Shown: in pieces, positions 57,644 through 64,000 of the stretch
How the letters are laid out: every line of letters starts with the position of its first letter
Position numbering within the stretch: position 1 is the stretch's first letter
Translations under genes and position numbers: made by a program
Notes under the pieces: model-generated
What the model saw: the letters and a program-made list of their open reading frames with translations, nothing else
Database searches by the model: none
What the model was told of the DNA's origin: nothing
NCBI RefSeq assembly: GCF_900453105.1
Contig: NZ_UGPW01000001.1
Location: forward strand, 1,240,001-1,304,000
DNA length: 64,000 nucleotides
From: Moraxella ovis
GTDB taxonomy: Bacteria > Pseudomonadota > Gammaproteobacteria > Pseudomonadales > Moraxellaceae
Reading direction: 5' to 3'

Positions 57644-59317
57644 TTAGCCTTTTAGCTGATCAGCAAAGATGTCACCTAGAGTTTTAGGTTGGTTCTCTGC
57701 AGCTGTATTTGACAGCTCTTTGATCGCTTGACGCTCATCAGCCTCGTCTTTGGCTTTCACAGATAGTGTGATGCCACGAGATTTACGGTCAACACGAACG
57801 ATCTTAGCTTCAACTTCGTCACCAACGTTTAGCACTTTAGAAGCATCTTCAGTACGCTCACGAGCGATGTCAGCAGCAGCTAGGTAGCCTTCTACTTCGT
57901 CAGCTAGTGTGATAACAGCACCTTTAGCGTCAACTTCTTTTACTGAACCTTTTACGATAGCGCCACGGTCATTTGCCAGTAGGTATTCGTTGAATGGGTC
58001 AGAGTTAAGTTGCTTGATACCCAGGCTGATACGGTTGGCTTCTGCATCAACTTGTAGAACAACAGCTTCTACAGTGTCGCCTTTAGAGTAGTTGCGGATC
58101 GCTTCTTCGCCAGACTCAGTCCAAGAGATGTCAGATAGGTGAACCAGACCATCAATGCCACCTTCTAGACCAATGAATAGACCGAAGTCAGTGATTGACT
58201 TGATGGTACCAGAGATTTTGTCGCCTTTAGCGTGGTTTTTGTCAAACTCTGCCCATGGGTTTGGCATGGTTTGCTTGATACCCAAGCTAATACGACGACG
58301 CTCGCCATCAATTTCAAGAACCATTACATCAACTTCATCGCCCACTTGAACAACTTTAGATGGGTGGATGTTCTTGTTGGTGTGATCCATCTCAGAAACG
58401 TGTACCAAACCTTCGATGCCTTCTGCGATTTCAGCGAAGCAACCATAATCAGTTAGGTTGGTTACGCGAGCCTTAGTGATGGTACCCACTGGGTAAGTCT
58501 TCTCAACTTCGCCCCATGGATCAGAACCAAGCTGCTTAAGACCTAGGCTAACACGGTTACGCTCACGGTCGAATTTCAACACTTTAACTTTAAGGTCTTG
58601 GCCAACTTCTACTGCTTCTGATGGGTGCTTGATACGCTTCCAAGCCATGTCAGTGATGTGTAGTAGACCATCGATGCCACCTAGATCAACGAATGCACCG
58701 TAGTCAGTTAGGTTCTTAACGATACCATTAACTTCCATGCCTTCTTCTAGCTTAGCAAGTAGTTCGTCACGCTCAGCACTGTTCTCAGCTTCCATTACCG
58801 CACGGCGAGATACAACGATGTTATTGCGTTGCTTGTCGATCTTGATAACTTTAAATTCTAGCTCTTTGCCTTCTAGGTGAGTGGTTTCGCGTACTGGACG
58901 AACGTCAACCAATGAACCAGGTAGGAACGCACGTACAGAACCGATCTCAACAGTAAAGCCGCCTTTAACTTTAGAAGAGATAAGACCAGTAACGATTTCG
59001 TCATTTTCATGAAGCTGTTCAAGCGCACGCCAGCTTTCTTCACGTTTTGCTTTTTCACGAGAAAGAACAGTTTCGCCCATGCCGTTGTCAACTTTCTCAA
59101 CAACTACGTCTACTTTGTCGCCGATAGCCACTTCAAGCTCGCCAGCTTCGTTCAAGAACTCTGAACGCGCGATGAAGCCTTCTGATTTTAGGCCAGTATC
59201 AACAGTGATGCGCTCGTTGTCGATGGCAACAACAGTACCAGAAATAACGGCACCGATTTCAACTTTGATTTCGTTGGCGTTGCTTTGTTCAAACAGTTCA
59301 GCAAATGATAAACTCAT
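57644..59317 (-). CDS. rpsA: 30S ribosomal protein S1
   Basis: Recruits mRNA to the 30S subunit. 557 residues, six S1 (OB) domains, same as E. coli. Recurrent S1 motifs are seen, for example [58 protein letters not shown] and [20 protein letters not shown]. The 125-bp leader may carry autoregulation by S1. AAGG lies upstream of the ATG. A GNAT pseudogene sits between it and cmk, breaking the usual cmk-rpsA neighbourhood. Confidence 0.97.
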   Translation of the reverse strand: MSLSFAELFEQSNANEIKVEIGAVISGTVVAIDNERITVDTGLKSEGFIARSEFLNEAGELEVAIGDKVDVVVEKVDNGMGETVLSREKAKREESWRALEQLHENDEIVTGLISSKVKGGFTVEIGSVRAFLPGSLVDVRPVRETTHLEGKELEFKVIKIDKQRNNIVVSRRAVMEAENSAERDELLAKLEEGMEVNGIVKNLTDYGAFVDLGGIDGLLHITDMAWKRIKHPSEAVEVGQDLKVKVLKFDRERNRVSLGLKQLGSDPWGEVEKTYPVGTITKARVTNLTDYGCFAEIAEGIEGLVHVSEMDHTNKNIHPSKVVQVGDEVDVMVLEIDGERRRISLGIKQTMPNPWAEFDKNHAKGDKISGTIKSITDFGLFIGLEGGIDGLVHLSDISWTESGEEAIRNYSKGDTVEAVVLQVDAEANRISLGIKQLNSDPFNEYLLANDRGAIVKGSVKEVDAKGAVITLADEVEGYLAAADIARERTEDASKVLNVGDEVEAKIVRVDRKSRGITLSVKAKDEADERQAIKELSNTAAENQPKTLGDIFADQLKG

Positions 59318-59442
59318 TAGTAATACCTTAAAATTAGCCGTAGCCTGTCCAGCACAGTACGGTTCAAGTGATGTGCGCTATTGAGAGATGCTGGTTTTGA
59401 CTCAAATAGCAACACAAAAATATGATAAACCCGACAATTATA

Positions 59443-59943
59443 TCAGATAATTATTAAAATAGATAGCGATTTTATTTTAAGACAATACACCCCTTGCTCG
59501 CTTTTTTTCCCCATAACGGTTCGTGCCTGTCTTATAAAACTTATCTTTTCATAAAGTCTTTGGGCGGAGACATTGGCGTGATTTACTCCAAGCACAATCT
59601 CATCACAAAGGGCAGTGCGACTTTAGCAGAAATTTTTTAAACGATTAAACTCTAAGGCTCTTTTAGCGTAGCCCTTACCTTGAAAAACAGGATTTATGGA
59701 CATAGAGCGAAGTAGGACGGCATTGGGATTGTCGGTGTAGCGGTATTTGTCCTGTCCAATATCCAGCACAAAAAATCCCACCACCTGATGCAAATCATCG
59801 TCCAAAATCACCGCCTTATAAGCATCCGCACGCTCATCATCAAGCCAGTCTTTTGGCAAGACAGTAAACTGTATTTGCTCATCGCCTGGCTCATAAGACA
59901 GCTCATTTTGATGTGTGCTGCTAAGTGGAGCAAGTGTTATCAC
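59443..59943 (-). pseudogene. GNAT family acetyltransferase, frameshifted
   Basis: The first frame (GTG at 59943, to 59623) gives a GNAT N-terminal half: LLRSMSINPVFQGKGYAKRALEF, the acetyl-CoA site. It then ends as NRLKNFC and stops. In another frame the sequence from about 59598 to 59443 reads CDEIVLGVNHANVSAQRLYEKISF and then IRQARTVMGKKSEQG: the C-terminal half of the same family. An indel lies at about 59595-59640. The GTG overlaps the cmk TGA (GTGA), so the gene was once coupled to cmk. Confidence 0.8.
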
Positions 59944-60629
59944 AGCTTACCCTGTGTAAATGCCAAAATCTCATCAAACACCACATCTGCCGATTTGTCC
60001 GAGCTGTCAATGACAAGGGCATCCACAGCAGGGCGACTTGGGGCAACAGCACGGTTTTCATCTCGCTCGTCTCGCTCGATGATATCCACCAAAATCGCTT
60101 CATAATCTGCCACTTTGCCTGCCGTTTGTAATTGTAGCACTCGTCTGTCGGCACGAGCTTTGGCACTTGCGGTTAAAAATACCTTGACAGGAGCATCGGG
60201 GAAAATCACCGTCCCCATGTCTCGCCCGTCCGCCACAAGTCCTGCTCTGTCTTTTGCCATGTTTTTTTGTAAATCAAACAAAGCCGTCCGCACGCTTGGC
60301 AACACAGCGACACAGGACGCATATCCGCCCACGATTTCGTTGCGAATGTCGTCCGTTAGGGGGGTGTTATCCACTAGGATTTCCACCGTTTTTGTGGCGG
60401 TATTGGGGCGAAAAGATAGGTTTAAAGACTTAGTTAATTTGGCAACTTTTTGCTCGTCAATTTCTGTGCTATTAAGCAAGCCGTTTTTAAATGCCATTAG
60501 CCCAACAATGCGATACAACGCACCGCTATCTAACAGTTCAAAACCAAAATGCTCGGCAAGGCGATATGCCACCGTGCCTTTACCTGCACCCGAAGGACCG
60601 TCAATGGTGATGATTTTTGGGGTTGTCAT
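59940..60629 (-). CDS. cmk: Cytidylate kinase
   Basis: Phosphorylates CMP and dCMP. 229 residues. Walker A GPSGAGKGT near residue 11, the LDSGALYRIVG nucleotide-binding part, the CMP-binding GLVADGRDMGTVIFPDA, and the lid ASAKARADRR. It is the usual neighbour of rpsA. The GNAT-like gene begins with its stop codon. GAC is the more common Asp codon in the part I sampled. Confidence 0.95.
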   Translation of the reverse strand: MTTPKIITIDGPSGAGKGTVAYRLAEHFGFELLDSGALYRIVGLMAFKNGLLNSTEIDEQKVAKLTKSLNLSFRPNTATKTVEILVDNTPLTDDIRNEIVGGYASCVAVLPSVRTALFDLQKNMAKDRAGLVADGRDMGTVIFPDAPVKVFLTASAKARADRRVLQLQTAGKVADYEAILVDIIERDERDENRAVAPSRPAVDALVIDSSDKSADVVFDEILAFTQGKL

Positions 60630-60739
60630 GGGGATTTCTCTTTTAAGAATAAATTTAATAAATTTTTAAAATAAAAATGTCTTTTAAAATTGGGTATGTA
60701 GGTATAAATTTATTTGCCAAAATTTAATGTTTTATCATA

Positions 60740-60763
60740 GGGCGAATGTAATTCGCTCCCACA
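60740..60763. repeat. Imperfect palindromic intergenic element, copy B
   Basis: GGGCGAAT at the left and ATTCGCTCCC at the right form a bulged hairpin. It resembles copy A at 40049-40075 in reverse orientation, sharing AATTCGCTCC. It lies between cmk and tadA. Confidence 0.5.
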
Positions 60764-60852
60764 AGCCCTTTCAAAGATATGTTTGATTAACAATAGCAAA
60801 TTTTTAAATGATGATTTTAAAATATCATAAAACAGAATTAAAAATACAAAAA

Positions 60853-61422
60853 TCAATGCCCGCCATTTAACTGATTTTCAATTTTCGCCTTTTTCTTATC
60901 GGCTCGTCTTTGTTTAAAAAATTGGCTTAATAGCTTTGAGCTTTCATTTGCCAACAGTCCGCCTTGAATATTGATGACATGATTATAAAACGACTCTTTG
61001 ATGAGGGTTAATTGGCTTGCCACCACCCCTGCCTTTGGTTCATACGCCCCAAACACCACACGGCTGACACGGGCATGAATGAGCGAACCAAAACACATGG
61101 TACACGGCTCTAACGTAACATACAGCGTACTACCAATCGGCAAGCGGTAATTTTGCACCCGCTCACACGCCTGACGCAAGGCGACAATCTCGGCATGATG
61201 CGTGGGGTCGTGCGTGCCAATCGGGCAATTAAAGCCTTCGCCCAAAATCTGTCCGTCATGCACCACCACCGCCCCCACAGGTATCTCGCCACGCTCCGCC
61301 CCAAGTCTGGCAAGAGCTAGGGCGTGGTTCATCATGGCGACATCGGTAGGCGACCAAAATGTTAAGGAGCTAAAATTTGGCAAATCACACGCCATTTTAG
61401 GAGCAATTTCACGATACGCCAT
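60853..61422 (-). CDS. tadA: tRNA-specific adenosine deaminase
   Basis: Makes inosine at position 34 of tRNA-Arg(ACG). ATG 61422 shares its first base with the ung stop (TAATG), so the two are coupled. 189 residues. The catalytic H-A-E is in HHAEIVALRQ and the second zinc motif is PCTMC (TLEPCTMCFGSL); GAYEPKAGVV matches the family. It is longer than E. coli TadA, with a Lys-rich C-terminal tail (RRADKKKAKIENQ). Confidence 0.95.
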   Translation of the reverse strand: MAYREIAPKMACDLPNFSSLTFWSPTDVAMMNHALALARLGAERGEIPVGAVVVHDGQILGEGFNCPIGTHDPTHHAEIVALRQACERVQNYRLPIGSTLYVTLEPCTMCFGSLIHARVSRVVFGAYEPKAGVVASQLTLIKESFYNHVINIQGGLLANESSKLLSQFFKQRRADKKKAKIENQLNGGH

Positions 61423-62144
61423 TACTGTGGCAACGCCCAATCAATCGCCCCTTTGCCATGTCTAATGAGATAATCATTGGTCTGCGAAAACGGACGAGAG
61501 CCAAAAAATCCGCCACGGTTCGCCGATAAAGGGGATGGATGATTGGCGGTTAAAATCAAATGGCGAGAGGTATCAATAAACCGCCCCTTTTTCTTGGCAT
61601 AACTGCCCCACAGAATAAAAACCGTGCGGTCGGTTTGGCGGTTAATAACGTCTATCACCGTGTCCGTAAATTCTTCCCAGCCTTTACCTTGGTGCGAGCC
61701 TGCTTGCCCATTTTCTACCGTTAATGTGGCGTTAAGCAGTAGCACGCCTTGATTTGCCCAATGGGTCAAATCGCCATGAGCCGAGACAGGAATGCCCAAA
61801 TCGGTGGCAAGTTCCTTTAAAATATTGGCAAGGCTTGGCGGTTTAGGGATGATTTTTGGCACGCTAAACGACAGCCCCATAGCCTGCCCTGCCCCATGAT
61901 AGGGATCTTGCCCAAGTATCACAACTTTGACCGCTGATAAGGGCGTGGTATTTAGGGCATTAAAAATTTGTGATTTTGGCGGATAAATGGTTTTGCCTTG
62001 GGCGTATTCGTTTTGCAAAAAAACACGCAAATCATCCATAACAGGCGATAATAATATATCCGCTAAGGCAAATTTCCAATCATCGGGTAATTGTACTTTG
62101 TTTAAGGCGGTTAATTGGTCGGGGGTGAGTTCTTGGCTGTGCAT
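61422..62144 (-). CDS. ung: Uracil-DNA glycosylase
   Basis: Family 1 UDG, which removes uracil from DNA. ATG 62144 gives 240 residues; a TTG at 62165 would add seven. The catalytic Asp is in ILGQDPYHGAGQAMGLSFSV, and the HPSPLSANRG loop inserts into DNA. GVLLLNATLTVENGQAGSH is also typical. It overlaps tadA by one base. Confidence 0.97.
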   Translation of the reverse strand: MHSQELTPDQLTALNKVQLPDDWKFALADILLSPVMDDLRVFLQNEYAQGKTIYPPKSQIFNALNTTPLSAVKVVILGQDPYHGAGQAMGLSFSVPKIIPKPPSLANILKELATDLGIPVSAHGDLTHWANQGVLLLNATLTVENGQAGSHQGKGWEEFTDTVIDVINRQTDRTVFILWGSYAKKKGRFIDTSRHLILTANHPSPLSANRGGFFGSRPFSQTNDYLIRHGKGAIDWALPQ

Positions 62145-62183
62145 AGGTATATTGGGATATTTCAATAAAATCAGACAGATTGA

Positions 62184-63137
62184 TCACAACCTGCCCGAAC
62201 GGGTGTTATTTTTGGTTTTATCCAGCTGGCTTGGGTGCGCCTTAACCACAATGGTATTGGCAATTCTGTCATGCCAGCCCTGCTTTTTATCATTCGTCGA
62301 CGCCATAAAATAATTCACACCCACCAGTACCAATGCCAGGTTAAATGGCATCGCAGATGCTATCCAATAAATCACCACAAGCAGAAGCGTGCGCACACCC
62401 ACTAATGACGTAAAAGGCGGAATTTTTTTTGTGCTTTGGCTGACCGCTCGGATGCCCATGACTAATTTACCAAATGATTGACCGCGCACCACAATCAAGA
62501 TCAACTGTATCAATATGAATCCACCCACCATCATCAGCGTCATCATCGCCACTTGGCTTGGTATCTGCTCAGCGAGAGTCTGGGCATATGTCATGCGTGA
62601 TTCAAAGCTGCCGGTGGTCATCTTCTGCTGATCAGGGTTTAGCTTAACCATCGCTGATAAGAATGGCAAAAATGCAATGATGAATAGCACAAGATTAATC
62701 GCCAATGCCAAGAATCGACTGCCAATCGAAGCATAAACCACTTCATTGGCATTAGTTGTCGATGACACCTTAGAAAATGCTGGTGTAGACTTAGGTGGCA
62801 GCATGGTCGATGGCTCGACAGGCTTACGACCGTAGAGCTCAGCAACACTAACTCGCTGATCTTTTTCTGATTTAAAATCAACATTATCGCCAAAGCCACG
62901 CTGACTTGATGGCTGGGCTGACTGATTGGCTGACTGATTGGCTGACTGCAAATTGGTGGTGTTTGGCTGGTAACTTAGTTGACCACCAGTAACATCGCCA
63001 ATTTTTTGCCAGCCATTCATTCCCGCATGCCACATCAAATCATCAAGAACCACCGCTCCTGATGAAAGCATGATATTGACCTCTTCGAGAGTGTATGGAC
63101 CTGCTTGAACTTTATTTCTAGCTAAAAAAATTTTCAT
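62184..63137 (-). CDS. GYF_2-RDD family membrane protein
   Basis: 317 residues. An N-terminal GYF_2-like domain (about 1-55: VQAGPYTLEEVNIMLSSGAV, WHAGMNGWQKIGDV) is followed by a polar linker of about 70 residues containing a short (NQSA)n tandem repeat. The C-terminal RDD domain (about 137-300) has ASIGSRFLALAINLVLF, a Gly-rich FGKLVMGIRAVS and WHDRIANTIVV, with three or four helices. RDD proteins are thought to move small molecules or ions; function here is unknown. Confidence 0.82.
   Translation of the reverse strand: MKIFLARNKVQAGPYTLEEVNIMLSSGAVVLDDLMWHAGMNGWQKIGDVTGGQLSYQPNTTNLQSANQSANQSAQPSSQRGFGDNVDFKSEKDQRVSVAELYGRKPVEPSTMLPPKSTPAFSKVSSTTNANEVVYASIGSRFLALAINLVLFIIAFLPFLSAMVKLNPDQQKMTTGSFESRMTYAQTLAEQIPSQVAMMTLMMVGGFILIQLILIVVRGQSFGKLVMGIRAVSQSTKKIPPFTSLVGVRTLLLVVIYWIASAMPFNLALVLVGVNYFMASTNDKKQGWHDRIANTIVVKAHPSQLDKTKNNTRSGRL
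62917..62948. repeat. 12-bp tandem repeat inside the RDD gene
   Basis: Unit GCTGACTGATTG, about 2.7 copies. Being a multiple of three it changes the number of Asn-Gln-Ser-Ala units without shifting the frame. Confidence 0.8.
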
Positions 63138-63471
63138 TTTACTGTCGTCATGATGAAATTTTTTTATTTTAAACGAAAATGTGGCAAGTTACAATAATTG
63201 AATGTGAATTTTCTCAATGAACAAATTTCGTCTGATGATGATTTGTTTTCTTAGTTTTTCATTTAATGTCATGAGTGCAGGATTAATGAAACATAACAAG
63301 TTAAATTGATTGCTGATATGACTTGAATGATGTATTGCACCCCCACCCATCATGACATATTTAAACAACATTGATGCTGTTTCATCACACATTGATTTGG
63401 TGATGACAATCCAAAAAAACAGTTGAAATGACCTTCCGTCATGACGGTGCATCACACACCTTACACCAATA
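63138..63471. other. Gene-free region before the MFS gene
   Basis: 334 bp. The minus-strand frame 63189-63455 has no family match or ribosome site. A perfect palindrome CCGTCATGACGG lies near 63434-63445 and could be an operator. No RNA gene was seen. Confidence 0.5.
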
Positions 63472-64000
63472 CTATCTTTTTATCAATAACTTTAACAAAA
63501 AAATAATCACCATATGAACAGCTGCCAATACTGCACAATATAAACAAATCTGGGCATAATCTGCTATATTTTTTGGTACAATCCATAAACTTGTAACCAA
63601 TGAACCAACAGCATCTCCTGCCAAAAAAGCAGTTTGGGTAAAGCCCAAAGCCATCGCCAAAGTTGCTTTATCAAGAAATTCATATTCTAATACTTCTTCA
63701 AAAGATGAAGATAATCCAGTAAATGCACTTCTCGCCAAAGTTGCTAACACCAGCACCCAAAGAGCCAAACCATAATACAAGCCAAAAGACATTAGCAAAA
63801 AAGACAAAATATAACCCATCATTGCAACAAAAAATCCAATAAAAGGCATATTTTTAAATTTGTTATTATATTTCAATAATAGCATATTTACCAAAATAGA
63901 CATAACGGTCGTCATCAGATAAATAAATACCGACTTAGATTCGGAAACACCATACTCCACAAACATCAAAATCAAGTAAGGCTTAAATAAACCAACATAA
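63472..64000 (-). CDS. MFS transporter, C-terminal half; 5' end outside window
   Basis: The frame stays open to the window edge (YVGLFKPYLILMFVEYGVSES...), so the N-terminal half lies beyond. The visible part has about five or six membrane helices: LMTTVMSILVNMLLL, FIGFFVAMMGYILSFLLM, LALWVLVLATLARSAFTG, TLAMALGFTQTAFLAGDAVG. SSSFEEVLEYEFLDKATLA is a soluble loop. It resembles half of a major-facilitator transporter. Substrate unknown. AT-rich, with a Phe/Leu/Ile-rich sequence. Confidence 0.75.
   Translation of the reverse strand, partial: YVGLFKPYLILMFVEYGVSESKSVFIYLMTTVMSILVNMLLLKYNNKFKNMPFIGFFVAMMGYILSFLLMSFGLYYGLALWVLVLATLARSAFTGLSSSFEEVLEYEFLDKATLAMALGFTQTAFLAGDAVGSLVTSLWIVPKNIADYAQICLYCAVLAAVHMVIIFLLKLLIKR

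Noticed and set aside
63189..63455. Minus-strand frame of 88 codons in the gap before the MFS gene
   Set aside because: No ribosome site, no recognisable domain, and its composition (Ile, Phe, Lys, His) is that of AT-rich non-coding sequence.
1..64000. CRISPR array, insertion sequence, prophage or toxin-antitoxin pair
   Set aside because: No regularly spaced direct repeats, transposase, phage or toxin-like genes were found; most of the window is housekeeping genes.

Overview
The window looks like the core chromosome of a Moraxellaceae gammaproteobacterium, most likely a Moraxella species. Grounds for this are the moderately AT-rich sequence and the family content: MetZ-type trans-sulfuration, an AcrAB-OprM-like RND pump, OmpW, the kdsD-kdsC-lptC-lptA-lptB cluster, the cmk-rpsA-ihfB-lapA-pyrF order, and class Ia NrdB with a YfaE-like ferredoxin. 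The genus call is inference from gene content; no search was run. Almost all genes are housekeeping. No insertion sequence, prophage, CRISPR array or toxin-antitoxin module was recognised.

Layout. 1-8.5 kb: a nitroreductase broken by an amber codon, ctpA and gpmI, azlCD, a uracil-DNA-glycosylase-like gene, ompW, uvrB. 8.7-14.6 kb (plus strand): a 54-residue rubredoxin overlapping an alpha/beta hydrolase, a FAH-family gene, purD, an ABC1/AarF kinase-like gene, ppk2. 14.6-21.3 kb (minus strand): a decayed ORF, a small membrane protein, ferredoxin and nrdB behind two NrdR-like boxes, an EamA exporter, a Sel1-repeat protein, metZ, ilvE. 21.5-29.1 kb: a split ThrE-type exporter, then the RND pump genes. 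29.5-32.8 kb: tRNA-Cys and tRNA-Leu, a possible DNA polymerase III psi subunit, an M15-like lipoprotein with a His-rich segment, a 674-bp gene-free stretch with stacked hairpins, and an RlpA-like gene. 32.8-41.8 kb: radA, the Lpt/Kdo cluster, ubiA, rsmJ, uppP, tsaB. 41.8-53.6 kb: ffh, ypjD, folD, clpA, clpS, copA, copZ, argC, folE. 53.7-64 kb: 6S RNA, tRNA-Asn, phoH and ybeY, pyrF, lapA, ihfB, rpsA, a frameshifted GNAT gene, cmk, tadA, ung, an RDD protein and the end of an MFS transporter.

How the genes work together. The lpt/kds block makes Kdo and carries lipopolysaccharide to the outer membrane; uppP recycles the lipid carrier. nrdB with its ferredoxin forms the radical-bearing half of ribonucleotide reductase, and nrdA must lie elsewhere. 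clpS and clpA form the adaptor and unfoldase of a protease. copZ and copA form a copper-efflux pair. uvrB, radA, ung and the second glycosylase serve DNA repair. phoH/ybeY, rsmJ, tsaB, tadA, rpsA and ffh serve translation and protein targeting.

Most notable for a second look: the psi-like protein at 29917-30699, the His-rich M15 lipoprotein, the hairpin leader of the RlpA-like gene, a pair of similar palindromic intergenic elements, tandem NrdR-like boxes, a perfect 27-bp-arm hairpin after ppk2, and three disrupted genes. I did not find a clearly new multi-gene system.
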